Positions 27,409 to 36,525 of a stretch of 64,000 nucleotides of DNA are shown here, piece after piece. The notes beneath the pieces were generated by a model. The model was not told the origin of the DNA, searched no databases, and saw only the letters and a list, made by a program, of their open reading frames with translations. A program made the translations under genes and the position numbers. The stretch covers positions 61,766 through 125,765 of the forward strand of contig JAFAEQ010000077.1 of NCBI GenBank assembly GCA_023423935.1. The letters run 5' to 3'. The stretch is from Pseudomonadota bacterium. Lineage in GTDB: Bacteria > Pseudomonadota > Gammaproteobacteria > Steroidobacterales > Steroidobacteraceae. Every line of letters starts with the position of its first letter. The stretch's first letter is position 1.

Positions 27409-28503
27409 TCAGGTGTCTTCGACCTCGATGGTCGGAAACGAGGGTGCAGCAAAGGCGCCGCGCGCCAGGCGACCGGCCGTACGGCGAGCCATCTCGATAT
27501 AGGCCTTGCCCAGTGCACTTTGCGGTTCGGCCGCTACTGTGGGGGTGCCCGCATCCATCTGCTCGCGGATACGGATATCGAGCGGCAACTCGCCCAGCAC
27601 ATCGACGCCGTACTGCTGCGCCATGCGCTGTCCCCCTCCGGCGCCGAAAATGTGCTCTTCATGGCCGCAGTTCGAGCAGACGTGCGTGCTCATGTTCTCG
27701 ACGATGCCGAGGACGGGCACTTCCACCTTCTGGAACATGCGCAGGCCCTTGCGTGCATCGAGCAGTGCGATGTCCTGTGGGGTCGTGACGATCACGGCCC
27801 CACTCACCGGCACACGCTGCGACAGCGTGAGCTGCGTATCGCCCGTGCCCGGCGGCATGTCCACGATCAGATAGTCGAGATCGCCCCAGCGCGTCGTTTC
27901 GAGCAGCTGCACCAGCGCCTGCGTGACCATCGGTCCTCGCCAGACCATCGGTTGCTCTTCGTCCACGAGAAAGCCGATCGACATCACTTTGATGCCGAAG
28001 GCTTCCGGGGCAATCATGGTGCGCTGGTCGGGACTGACGGGACGCTGTCCGCCCAGACCCATCATGCGCGGCTGACTCGGGCCGTAAATGTCCGCATCGA
28101 GCAACCCTACGGCCGCACCTTCGTAGGCAAGTCCCAGCGCGAGATTCGCCGCCGTCGTCGACTTGCCCACCCCGCCCTTGCCGGAAGCCACTACGATGAT
28201 GTTCTTGATCGCCTGAATGGGGCGCAGATTGCGCTGGACCGCTGCCGAGGCCACTTGCCATTCGACATCCACGTCCGCCGCACGGACGCCCTCCACTGAG
28301 AGCAACTGGTCGCGCACGACAGATGCCAACTCGGAGGCGTAATGACGCGCGGGATAGCCCAGCTTCAGGCGGACCTCCACGCGATCGCCCTGAATGCCCA
28401 GGTGCTCTATGGCCTGTGCGGCCCCGAGATCCAGATCCAGATAGGGATCGCGCAATGTCTCGACGCGGCTGCGAATCGCAGTCTCTCGCGAACTCGTGCT
28501 CAT
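27409..28503 (-). CDS. apbC: Mrp/ApbC iron-sulfur carrier ATPase
   Basis: 364-aa P-loop ATPase that binds and transfers Fe-S clusters. An N-terminal MIP18-type domain (about residues 1-85) precedes the ATPase domain with the deviant Walker A VASGKGGVGKSTTAANLAL, the DADIYGPSQPRMMG segment and the cluster-binding CSNCGHEEHIFG (CxxC). The ATG at 28501-28503 gives the usual N-terminus; the open frame extends 70 codons upstream without similarity. It is divergent from the HEAT-kinase gene. Confidence 0.93.
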   Translation of the reverse strand: MSTSSRETAIRSRVETLRDPYLDLDLGAAQAIEHLGIQGDRVEVRLKLGYPARHYASELASVVRDQLLSVEGVRAADVDVEWQVASAAVQRNLRPIQAIKNIIVVASGKGGVGKSTTAANLALGLAYEGAAVGLLDADIYGPSQPRMMGLGGQRPVSPDQRTMIAPEAFGIKVMSIGFLVDEEQPMVWRGPMVTQALVQLLETTRWGDLDYLIVDMPPGTGDTQLTLSQRVPVSGAVIVTTPQDIALLDARKGLRMFQKVEVPVLGIVENMSTHVCSNCGHEEHIFGAGGGQRMAQQYGVDVLGELPLDIRIREQMDAGTPTVAAEPQSALGKAYIEMARRTAGRLARGAFAAPSFPTIEVEDT

Positions 28504-28854
28504 GATGTGTCCGATTGACCGCTGCGTGGACCGCTGGCTGGAGCGGATGTGAGCGCGCGGCAATGATGAGGTGCGAAAAGGGGTCCGGATTGTAACGGAA
28601 TCTTGCGGGCGGCTCGCATGCCGCGCTGGATCCCTCAAGGCACAGAGGCCACCTGCGCCGATGGAGGGGATTTGCCTAAGGGCAGCGGCCAAGCCGCGCG
28701 ATGGGCATGGCATAATGCCGCGGATCGCTGGCCCGGACTCACACGGTTCATTCGAACAGCGGCTCGAAAGACGCCTCGGCGGTGAAATCTTTCGGGACGA
28801 AATTCAGATTCAAGCATCAAAGCCGGACGACGAGCTGGATACCGAGACGACTTG
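28504..28854. other. Divergent region upstream of the HEAT-kinase gene
   Basis: 351 bases between apbC and the kinase gene. CATAAT at 28711-28716 could be a -10 box. A short frame (28715-28855) is listed separately. No repeat family member is present, unlike most gaps of this size in the window. Confidence 0.4.
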
Positions 28855-28855
28855 A
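28715..28855 (+). CDS. Possible 46-codon leader frame coupled to the kinase
   Basis: ATG at 28715 opens a 46-codon frame (MPRIAGPDSHGSFEQRLERR and on, acidic C-terminus ending DELDTETT) whose TGA overlaps the kinase ATG in a TGATG junction. The overlap suggests coupling, but there is no Shine-Dalgarno, the ATG overlaps a possible -10 box, and I know no homologue. It may be chance; the alternative is that it is simply leader RNA. Confidence 0.25.
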   Translation: MPRIAGPDSHGSFEQRLERRLGGEIFRDEIQIQASKPDDELDTETT

Positions 28856-31254
28856 TGAGTTTTTTTTCCGACCTGAGAGCCGAACGCCTGATTGCGGAAA
28901 TCAGGGGTATTGGCGATCCGCTGCATCCGGACGCCCAGAAAGCGTTCCTGAAGCTTGCGAAGCTCGGGCCCAGTGCCATTCCGAAGATCATCGACGCGAC
29001 GGCGGTCGCCGACAAGAAAGAGACCGCGGCCTACGTCGAGATTCTCGCGCAGCTGCTCGATAACAAGAGCTTTCCGCTGTTTGCCCAGGGCCTGGTCGAT
29101 GCCAGCCCACGCACACTGGCGGCCATCGGCTGGGCGATGACCAACAGTACGAATTACAGCCCTTCCCTGCTCATCGAGCTGCTCGCCCGCGACGACATCT
29201 CGAAACCGACGGTCATCGAGATCATCGCAGCGCAGAAGCAGCGCTTCACCGTGCGCGAGCTCCTGCAGCACGCCTACAACCAGGAAGCCAACGAAAAGGC
29301 GGCACTCTTTAGGATCATCGGCGAGTTGGCCGACCCCTCGAGCCTGTCCGAGCTGATCAGCCGCATCGAGGGCAAGGATTCCGCTGCGCGCATGCACATC
29401 ATCAACATCCTCGCGCGTTTCAACCTTCCCGAAGTATCGGTGGCACTGCAGGGACAGCTGCGCGATCCGAACAAACTGATCCGTCAGGCCGCGCTGAATG
29501 CGCTGTCGAAAATGGATGGCCCTGTGAACGTCGCGGCGGTCTGCCAGATGCTGCGCGATCCGGACATCGAAGTGCAGAATCGTGCGATCGATGTCGTGGT
29601 CCGGGCCAAGGACCCGGACACGATGAAGTACCTGATCGAGGTACTCAAAGACGAAAACGAGTACGCCCGGCGCGCCGCAGTCGAGGTGCTCAACCACCTG
29701 GGCACCGCGAAGGACATCAAGCACCTGCTCCAGGTGATCAAGGACGACGACTGGTGGGTTCGTACGCGCGCGGCCGATGCGCTCGGCAAAATCGGCGGTT
29801 CGCGCGTGGTCGACGCGGTCATCGAGCTCATCAAGGACGAGGACGAGGATGTACGCCGCGCCGCCATCGAAATCCTCAACCAGACGAAGGACGAAAGAGC
29901 GGTCAATTTCCTGCTCGAAGCCACCAAGGATAAGGATTGGTGGGTGAGCGAGCGCGCGATCGATGCACTCGGCGAGATCGGCAGCAAGCGTGCAACGCCC
30001 GTCCTGATCGAATTGCTCGGCAGCGATAACACCCGCGCCATGCCCGCGGTGGTCCGCGCCCTGGGCAAGATCGGCGAGACGAAGGCCATCGAACCGTTAT
30101 TGAAGGCGCTCGAGCGGCCCGAGAAGGAAATCAAGGTCGAGGTGATCAGCGCGCTCGCACGGCTTGCAGATGACAAGCGCGCGGACAGCGTGCGTGCCTT
30201 CATCCATTCGGCCGGCACGCAGGCGAGCGATGAGACGATCGTGCAGGCCGCCAACCGCGCCATCGAGGAACTCGACAGCCGCTACTCGAGCAGCGCAATC
30301 GCCGCTCAGGTCAAAGCCGCGAGGATGGCCGAGCCCGCACGCACGCTGCTCATCGAGAAAGGCGATGTGGATGCGGTCATCAAGAAGGCCGAAGAAAGCG
30401 CCGCCGCGTCGCAGAAGCTCGACATCAATGCGCTCAAGCCCGGCGAGATTCTCGAAGGTCGTTACAAGTACATCGAGAAGATCGGCAAGGGCGCCTTCGG
30501 CACCGTGCTGCTCGTCGAAGATACCGTCGTCGATGAGCGGCTGATTCTCAAGTTCCTCAATCCCAACGTGTCGCAGGATGAGGAGATGATGAAGCGCTTC
30601 GTGCACGAGCTGCGCTACTCGCGCAAGATCACGCACCGCAACGTCATCCGCATCTACGACTTCCTGTTCATGCGCGGCAACTACGCCATCTCGATGGAGT
30701 ACTTCCCGTCGCACACACTGGGCGCCGAGATCGTGAACGAGAAACCGTTGCCGCTCGCGCGCGCAATCCAGTACGGCAGCGACATCGCGACAGGCATGGC
30801 GGTCGCGCACCAGGCCGGCATCGTGCATCGCGATCTGAAGCCTGCGAACGTACTGATCAACAACGAAGGTCTGCTCAAGATCGTGGACTTCGGTGTTGCC
30901 GCCGCTCACAAGGAAGGCGATACGCAGCTCACCAAGACCGGGTATGTGATCGGTTCGCCCAAGTACATGGCGCCCGAGCAGATCCTGGGCAAGAAGGTCG
31001 ATGAGCGCGCCGACATCTACAGCCTGGGCGTCATCCTGTATGAGATGGTCACCGGCCAGCCCCCGTACAGCCGCGGCGACCACATGTCGGTCATGTATCA
31101 GCACGTTCAGGGTAAGGCCAAACCACCGATCGAGGTGAACCCTGCCCTCCCGCCCGTCCTCTCGGACATCGTCGTGAAGGCCATGGCGGTCGACAAAATG
31201 AAGCGCTTCCAGAGCATGGACGAGTTCCGCACCGCGCTGGAGAAAGCGCTTTAA
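28855..31254 (+). CDS. HEAT-repeat serine/threonine protein kinase
   Basis: 799-aa fusion of two parts. Residues about 1-490 are HEAT-type helical repeats, with near-identical units around DDDWWVRTRAADALGKIG and DKDWWVSERAIDALGEIG. Residues about 535-799 are a Hanks-type kinase: glycine loop GKGAFG (from 544), the ATP lysine in RLILKFL, HRDLKPAN (H658, catalytic D660), DFG (D678) and SPKYMAPEQ. All key residues are present, so it should be active. No membrane segment or extracellular sensor is seen, so it is probably cytosolic, with the HEAT array as the binding or sensing surface. ATG 28855 was chosen over the adjoining TTG. Two PilT-type ATPases follow on the same strand. Confidence 0.92.
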   Translation: MSFFSDLRAERLIAEIRGIGDPLHPDAQKAFLKLAKLGPSAIPKIIDATAVADKKETAAYVEILAQLLDNKSFPLFAQGLVDASPRTLAAIGWAMTNSTNYSPSLLIELLARDDISKPTVIEIIAAQKQRFTVRELLQHAYNQEANEKAALFRIIGELADPSSLSELISRIEGKDSAARMHIINILARFNLPEVSVALQGQLRDPNKLIRQAALNALSKMDGPVNVAAVCQMLRDPDIEVQNRAIDVVVRAKDPDTMKYLIEVLKDENEYARRAAVEVLNHLGTAKDIKHLLQVIKDDDWWVRTRAADALGKIGGSRVVDAVIELIKDEDEDVRRAAIEILNQTKDERAVNFLLEATKDKDWWVSERAIDALGEIGSKRATPVLIELLGSDNTRAMPAVVRALGKIGETKAIEPLLKALERPEKEIKVEVISALARLADDKRADSVRAFIHSAGTQASDETIVQAANRAIEELDSRYSSSAIAAQVKAARMAEPARTLLIEKGDVDAVIKKAEESAAASQKLDINALKPGEILEGRYKYIEKIGKGAFGTVLLVEDTVVDERLILKFLNPNVSQDEEMMKRFVHELRYSRKITHRNVIRIYDFLFMRGNYAISMEYFPSHTLGAEIVNEKPLPLARAIQYGSDIATGMAVAHQAGIVHRDLKPANVLINNEGLLKIVDFGVAAAHKEGDTQLTKTGYVIGSPKYMAPEQILGKKVDERADIYSLGVILYEMVTGQPPYSRGDHMSVMYQHVQGKAKPPIEVNPALPPVLSDIVVKAMAVDKMKRFQSMDEFRTALEKAL

Positions 31255-31521
31255 ACGACGTCGCAGCTGAAGCTGCGAGGAGCGACGATTGGACTCCCTG
31301 TCACAATCGCGTCTTTGCTTCAGGTCAAAAGACGTGACTTTTGCCCTTCGCTCGCCACCTTCGGCGGCGGGCACTTCCGTGTGCCTGCTACGACGTCGCA
31401 GCTACCGCTGCGAGGAAAGACGATTGGACTCCCTGTCACAATCGTCTTTGCTCAGGTCAAAAGACGTGACTTTTGCCCCTCGCTCGCCACCTGCGGCGGC
31501 GGGCACATCCATGTGCCTGGG
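31255..31521 (+). repeat. Two-copy tandem repeat of a chain of hairpins
   Basis: A 135-base unit (31255-31389) is repeated at 31390-31521, about 90% alike by eye. Each unit contains several short palindromes in series: GCAGCT..AGCTGC, GACGATTG..CAATCGTC, CAAAAG..CTTTTG, and GGCAC..GTGCC. It starts directly after the kinase stop codon. Confidence 0.85.
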
Positions 31522-31772
31522 AGAGTCTGGGGAGTTGCGGCTACCGATCGCCGAGCGCTAGTCGGGCTGCTGGCCAGAAAATGCCCAGACCAAAAGGCCC
31601 TCGGGGCTCCTCAGGTGAACTGCCGCACAGTCTGGCGAGCCCCGGCGGATACACTGTAGGCTTTAGTTAAATGATCGCCAGAATTCTCATGCAGCTGACT
31701 TCGTCCATCTCGTTGACGGCGCACTATGCCGCTGCTGGCCAGGGGCCAGTCGCCGGCCGCCAGTAGGCTCAC
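31522..31772. other. Leader region of the first PilT gene
   Basis: No gene seen. TACACT at 31650-31655 is a possible weak -10 box. A short palindrome CTGGCCAGGGGCCAG lies at about 31735-31749, just before the start codon. Confidence 0.35.
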
Positions 31773-32867
31773 ATGGCTCGCATCGACGCCTTTCTCAAGC
31801 TCGGCACCGATCAGGGGTGCTCGGATATCCATTTCGCCGTCGGCCTGCCGCCGATGCTGCGGATGTACGGCGATCTGCTGCCCATCAAATTCCGCGATCT
31901 CAGCCAGGCCGAGCTCGAAGGCTATGTCGCTGAGATCATGAGCAAGCCGAATCAGGACGCCCTGCGCCGCGGTCACGACGTGGATTTCTCGTATGTGTCT
32001 GCCAACGGCGGTCGCTTTCGAGTCAACGTGTTCCGCAAGGAAACCGGCGTCGGAGCGACCTTCCGCGCGATCCCCTCCGAAGCGCCCACGCTCGATCGGC
32101 TCAATCTGCCGCCGATCATCAAGAAGCTCTGCGACAACCATCAGGGCATGATCCTGGTCACCGGCTCGACCGGCACGGGCAAGTCGACGACGCTTGCCGC
32201 GATGATCGACCATCTGAATCAGACGCGACGGCTGAACATCATCAGCCTCGAGGATCCGATCGAGTTCGTCCACAAGAGCAAGCAGAGCCAGGTGATCCAG
32301 CGCGAGCTGAACACTCACCTGCCGACCTTCGCCGAGGGCGTGCGCGCCGCGATGCGTGAAGATCCCGACGTGATCCTGGTCGGCGAATTGCGTGACGCAG
32401 AGACGATTCGATGGGCGATGACCGCCGCTGAAACGGGCCATCTCGTGCTCGGTACGCTGCACACGACCGGCGCGGTGAAAACGATCGACCGAATCGTCGA
32501 TGCCTTGCCTGCCGACGAGCGCGAACAGACTAAGAGCTTCCTGTCGCAAAGTCTGATCGCGGTCGTGACGCAAGTGCTCGTCAAAACGCCCGATCAGCGC
32601 GGCCGCCGCGCGATGTGCGAGATCATGGTGGTCACCCGCGCGATCGGCAAACTGATCATGACCGATCAGACGCATCAGATCCCCTCGCAGCTGCAGACTG
32701 GCAGAGAGCTCGGCATGCAGATGCTCGACCAGGCCCTGCTCGCCGCCGTCCAGGCGAAAGAGATCGACGCCGACGACGCCTACGTCTACGCCACGGACAA
32801 GAAACTCTTCGCCCGCTACGTCACGGACACGAGCGTGCTGCCGAAGCTGGATTTGGCGCCGGGCTAA
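31773..32867 (+). CDS. PilT/PilU-type pilus retraction ATPase (first copy)
   Basis: 364-aa hexameric ATPase of the PilT family, which drives retraction of type IV pili for twitching. Walker A is GSTGTGKSTT, the Asp box ISLEDPIEFVH, Walker B DVILVGELRD and the His box LGTLHTTGA. The start MARIDAFLKLGTDQGCSDIHF is shorter than classical PilT. It has a C-terminal extension past the usual LL helix, as in PilU-like proteins, but I cannot assign PilT versus PilU from sequence alone. Confidence 0.9.
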   Translation: MARIDAFLKLGTDQGCSDIHFAVGLPPMLRMYGDLLPIKFRDLSQAELEGYVAEIMSKPNQDALRRGHDVDFSYVSANGGRFRVNVFRKETGVGATFRAIPSEAPTLDRLNLPPIIKKLCDNHQGMILVTGSTGTGKSTTLAAMIDHLNQTRRLNIISLEDPIEFVHKSKQSQVIQRELNTHLPTFAEGVRAAMREDPDVILVGELRDAETIRWAMTAAETGHLVLGTLHTTGAVKTIDRIVDALPADEREQTKSFLSQSLIAVVTQVLVKTPDQRGRRAMCEIMVVTRAIGKLIMTDQTHQIPSQLQTGRELGMQMLDQALLAAVQAKEIDADDAYVYATDKKLFARYVTDTSVLPKLDLAPG

Positions 32868-32873
32868 TCGCCG

Positions 32874-32995
32874 TGATGGAAGTCATGAAAGTGATGGAGG
32901 TGATGCCGGCAAGATTCGCGCTACCGCGCCGTGCATCCTCGGGTCCATCACCGTCATCACCCCATCACCTCCATCACCGTCATCACTGATCACTC
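32874..32995. repeat. Family C inverted repeat between the two PilT genes
   Basis: Left arm 32874-32903 (GTGATGGA, GTCATGAA, GTGATGGAG) and right arm 32946-32991 (CCATCACCG, TCATCACC, CCATCACCT) around a 40-base centre. It fills the whole gap between two genes on the same strand and ends at the second ATG's ribosome site region. Confidence 0.85.
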
Positions 32996-32996
32996 C

Positions 32997-34118
32997 ATGA
33001 GCACCGACGCGACCCAGACAGGAACTTCGACCGCCGCGACGTCATCGGCGTACGTTCCGCGGAAGATCGATGAGTTTCTGAAAGAAGTGCTGAGCCGTAA
33101 CGGCTCGGACTTGCACTTCATCGCGGGCGATCCGCCACGCGTTCGTCTGTATGGCGAACTGCACCCGCTGCGACCGGAGCCGCTCAAGCCCGAGTTCGTT
33201 CAGGAAGTGCTGATGGAGATCATGCCGCGCGCAGCGCAGATGCGGCTCGAGGAAAAGCACGGCGCCGACTTCGCGTACATCATCCCGGGCGTGTCGCGAT
33301 TCCGCGTGAACGTCATGCGCCATCTCTATGGCCTGGGCTGCGTGTGCCGAGCCATTCCTTCGAAGGCGCTCTCGCTCGATCAGCTCAACATGCCCGATGC
33401 CGTGCGCAATCTGTGCAAGGTGAACAGCGGACTGATCCTGGTGACGGGCAAGACCGGCTCGGGAAAATCGACCACGCTTGCGGCCATGATCGACGACATG
33501 AATGCGCGGATGAAGGGACACATCCTGACGATCGAAGATCCGATCGAGTTCGTGCATCCGCGTAAGAACTGTCTGATCAGCCAGCGCGAGATCGGCAATC
33601 ACAGCCCGTCGTTCGCGGCCGCGCTGCATTCTGCCCTGCGCGAAGATCCCGACGTGATTCTGGTCGGCGAGTTGCGCGACTACGAAACCATGAGCATCGC
33701 GGTGACGGCCGCCGAGATGGGCATCCTGGTCATGGGCACGCTGCACACCAACGGCGCCGCGCCGACGGTCGATCGCATGGTCAATGCATTCCCCGCGGAC
33801 AAGCAGTCGCACGTTCGCGCGATGCTTTCGACCTCGCTGCGGGGCGTGATTTCGCAGCAGCTGATCCCCCGCGCCGGCAAGCCGGGTCGCGTCGCCGCCC
33901 TCGAGATTCTCGTGAACACCCCCGCCGTCGCGAACCTGATCCGTCAGGGCAAGCTCGATCAGCTCGAAAACACCATGCAGAGCGGTGCCGCACACGGCAT
34001 GAAGACGATGGATTCGGCCATCCAGGATCTGCTCGATAAGGGCATCATTGCCGGCAAAGAGGCCTACAAGAAGGCCATCAACAAAGCGAAGTTCGAGCAT
34101 CTGAAAGATGTAGGGTGA
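32997..34118 (+). CDS. PilT/PilU-type pilus retraction ATPase (second copy)
   Basis: 373-aa PilT-family ATPase, paralogous to the preceding gene (about half identical by eye). Walker A is GKTGSGKSTT, the Asp box LTIEDPIEFVH, Walker B DVILVGELRD and the His box MGTLHTNGA. A Thr/Ser/Ala-rich tail of about 20 residues precedes the PAS-like N-domain. The ATG at 32997 was chosen; the open frame upstream is just translated repeat (His/Ile-rich). The ATPase lacks an obvious pil gene neighbour other than its paralogue. Confidence 0.9.
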   Translation: MSTDATQTGTSTAATSSAYVPRKIDEFLKEVLSRNGSDLHFIAGDPPRVRLYGELHPLRPEPLKPEFVQEVLMEIMPRAAQMRLEEKHGADFAYIIPGVSRFRVNVMRHLYGLGCVCRAIPSKALSLDQLNMPDAVRNLCKVNSGLILVTGKTGSGKSTTLAAMIDDMNARMKGHILTIEDPIEFVHPRKNCLISQREIGNHSPSFAAALHSALREDPDVILVGELRDYETMSIAVTAAEMGILVMGTLHTNGAAPTVDRMVNAFPADKQSHVRAMLSTSLRGVISQQLIPRAGKPGRVAALEILVNTPAVANLIRQGKLDQLENTMQSGAAHGMKTMDSAIQDLLDKGIIAGKEAYKKAINKAKFEHLKDVG

Positions 34119-34235
34119 TGCCGGAGAAGCCGGTGATTGCCTCGACGATCCTGTGATGTCGGTGATATGGGTGATGGCAGTGATGAAGGCCGTAGAAAGG
34201 CTGGTCTGACCGCACCCGCATCACTGTCATCACGA
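34118..34235. repeat. Family C inverted repeat before metG
   Basis: GTGATG units (34118-34185) against CATCACTGTCATCAC at 34218-34232, with a degenerate centre. A possible -10 box for metG (CATAAT, 34246-34251) follows it. Confidence 0.7.
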
Positions 34236-34280
34236 TCCCGCATGGCATAATCGCGCGCTCATTCCGTCCCTCGAGCCGCC

Positions 34281-36392
34281 ATGCCCGCCCGTAATCTCTT
34301 CGTCACGACCGCACTGCCGTACGCCAATGGACCGTTTCACATCGGTCACATCATGGAGTACATCCAGGCCGACATCTGGGTGCGGTTCCAGCGCATGCTC
34401 GGCAACAAGGTGCATTTCATCGGCGCCGACGATGCGCACGGCGCACCGATCATGCTCAAGGCGGAAAGCGAAGGTGTGACTCCGGAGCAGATGCTGGCCC
34501 GCATCACCGCGGATCGGCCCAAGTATCTTCAAGGCTTCCACATTTCTTTCGACAACTGGCATTCGACGCATTCGCCGGAGAACACCGAGCTGTCGCAGGA
34601 GATCTATCGCGCTCTGCGGAAAGCGGATCTCATCTATGTGAAGCCGGTGGAGCAGTTCTTCGATCCGGTGAAGGGCATGTTCCTGGCCGATCGCTACATC
34701 AAGGGCGAATGTCCGAACTGCCACGCGAAGGATCAGTACGCGGATGCCTGCGAGAACTGCAGCATCGTCAACACGCCGACCGACCTGATCGACCCCTACT
34801 CCACGCTCACCGGCGCCAAGCCCGTACGCAAGTCTTCCGATCATTTCTTCTTCCGTCTGTCCGCGCCCCAATGCGTCCAGTTCATGACCGACTGGGTGGG
34901 TGCGCCCGGACGCCTGCAACCTGCGGTGGCCAACAAGGCGAGCGAATGGCTGACAGGTAAAGGCGATCGTCCGCTCGGCGATTGGGACATCTCGCGCGAT
35001 GCGCCGTACTTCGGCATTCCGATTCCCGATGCGCCGGGCAAATACTTCTACGTGTGGCTCGACGCACCGATCGGCTATCTCGCCTCGCTCAAGAACTACT
35101 TCGAGACGGGCAAGGCCGCGCGCAACGGCGAGACACGCAGCTTCGATGAGTTCGTCAGCGCGGCTGATGTCGAGCAGATCCATTTCATCGGCAAGGACAT
35201 CATCTACTTTCACACGCTGTTCTGGCCGGCGATGCTGCACTTTGCGGGCCGCAAGGTGCCCGATCATGTCTACGTCCACGGGTTCATCACGGTGTCGGGC
35301 GCCAAGATGTCCAAGTCGCGCGGCACGGGCATCAGTCCGCTGCGCTATCTCGATATCGGCATGAATCCGGAATGGCTGCGCTACTACATTGCGGCGAAGC
35401 TGAACTCGAACGTCGAGGACATCGACTTCAACCCGGATGATTTCATCGCGCGCGTGAACAGCGACCTGGTCGGCAAGTACGTGAACATCGCGAGTCGCAT
35501 CGCACCGTTCATCGCGAAGTTCTTCGAGAACCGGATGCCTGCATTGCCCGCTCAGTCGGCAGGCGTAAAGGCCGCGCTCGAACAAGCCAGCGCCATCCGC
35601 ACCGCTTTCGACGAGCGTGAGTTCGGCAAGGCCATTCGCCTCGCGATGGACGTCGCAGATGTCGTGAACGCCGAGATCGACCAGTACAAGCCGTGGATCC
35701 TGTCGAAGGATGCGAACACGAATGCTGCGAACAAGGAAAAGCTCGCAGAGATCTGCGCGACTTCGATGGCCACCTTCAAGGCACTCACGCTGTTTCTCAA
35801 GCCGATCCTGCCGACGCTCGCGAGCGAAGCCGAAGCCTATCTGCGCAGCGGACCTCTCGATTGGAACCTGTTCGACGCAGGCCGCGATGGCGTGCTTCCC
35901 GCCGGTCACGAGTTCGGCACCTTCAAGCCGCTGATCACACGCGTCGATCCCAAACAGCTCGATGCGTTGTTCGACTCCGTGAGTGGATCTGCGCCACCAG
36001 CAGCGCCCGCGGCTGCAAAGACCAAAGCTTCTACTCCGAGCCCCGAGCCCCAGGCCTCAAACCCTGCCGAAATCACCGTCGAGGATTTCGCGAAGATCGA
36101 CATTCGAATCGCAAAGATCGTCGCAGCTGAAAATGTCGAAGGTGCCGACAAGCTCCTGAAGCTCACTGTGGACCTGGGAGATGCGCAGCGCACGGTGTTC
36201 GCCGGCATCCGCTCCGCGTACACGCCGGAACAGGTCATCGGTCGACTCACGCTCGTGCTGGCGAACCTGAAGCCGCGCAAGATGCGTTTCGGCACGTCCG
36301 AGGGCATGGTCCTCGCCGCAGGCCCGGGCGGCAAAGACATCTTCCTGCTCTCGCCCGACGCCGGCGCATTGCCCGGCATGAAAGTAAAGTGA
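34281..36392 (+). CDS. metG: Methionyl-tRNA synthetase
   Basis: 703-aa class I synthetase charging initiator and elongator tRNA-Met. The HIGH motif is in NGPFHIGHIMEY near residue 15, KMSKS in AKMSKSRGTG near residue 344, and the zinc knuckle is CPNCHAKDQYADACENC. A C-terminal EMAP/Trbp111-type tRNA-binding domain (about residues 600-703, starting EDFAKIDIRIAKI) follows an Ala/Pro-rich linker, as in dimeric E. coli MetG. Confidence 0.97.
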   Translation: MPARNLFVTTALPYANGPFHIGHIMEYIQADIWVRFQRMLGNKVHFIGADDAHGAPIMLKAESEGVTPEQMLARITADRPKYLQGFHISFDNWHSTHSPENTELSQEIYRALRKADLIYVKPVEQFFDPVKGMFLADRYIKGECPNCHAKDQYADACENCSIVNTPTDLIDPYSTLTGAKPVRKSSDHFFFRLSAPQCVQFMTDWVGAPGRLQPAVANKASEWLTGKGDRPLGDWDISRDAPYFGIPIPDAPGKYFYVWLDAPIGYLASLKNYFETGKAARNGETRSFDEFVSAADVEQIHFIGKDIIYFHTLFWPAMLHFAGRKVPDHVYVHGFITVSGAKMSKSRGTGISPLRYLDIGMNPEWLRYYIAAKLNSNVEDIDFNPDDFIARVNSDLVGKYVNIASRIAPFIAKFFENRMPALPAQSAGVKAALEQASAIRTAFDEREFGKAIRLAMDVADVVNAEIDQYKPWILSKDANTNAANKEKLAEICATSMATFKALTLFLKPILPTLASEAEAYLRSGPLDWNLFDAGRDGVLPAGHEFGTFKPLITRVDPKQLDALFDSVSGSAPPAAPAAAKTKASTPSPEPQASNPAEITVEDFAKIDIRIAKIVAAENVEGADKLLKLTVDLGDAQRTVFAGIRSAYTPEQVIGRLTLVLANLKPRKMRFGTSEGMVLAAGPGGKDIFLLSPDAGALPGMKVK

Positions 36393-36394
36393 AG

Positions 36395-36518
36395 CAACTA
36401 GCCGACTGGTCCCTCAGTCCGCTAGCCAGAGGAAGAACGATGGCAGCAATCCAGCTCAATGATCGCGAGCGAGTCGCGCTGTTTCTGACTAGCGGACTAA
36501 CAGGCTAGTTGGCTAGCG
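36395..36518. repeat. Family E (CTAG-rich) inverted repeat
   Basis: Arms at 36395-36429 and 36485-36518 built of CTAGCC/ACTAG/TCCGCTAG units, inverted with respect to each other, around a 55-base centre. It fills the gap between metG and rnfA. Relatives: 42873-42904, 42985-43030, 48970-49010, 59378-59425 and 59568-59608. Confidence 0.8.
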
Positions 36519-36525
36519 GCTTCCG

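Noticed and set aside
32931..32996. N-terminal extension of the second PilT ATPase
   Set aside because: The extra 22 residues (HHRHHPITSITVIT) are encoded by a family C repeat arm; the ATG at 32997 gives the normal protein.
34230..35909. Long open frame opposite metG (559 codons), and similar ones opposite valS, prfC, glgP, the GMC gene and the carboxylase
   Set aside because: These are mirror frames caused by high GC at third positions of strong known genes; no homology, and composition rich in Arg, His and Ala.
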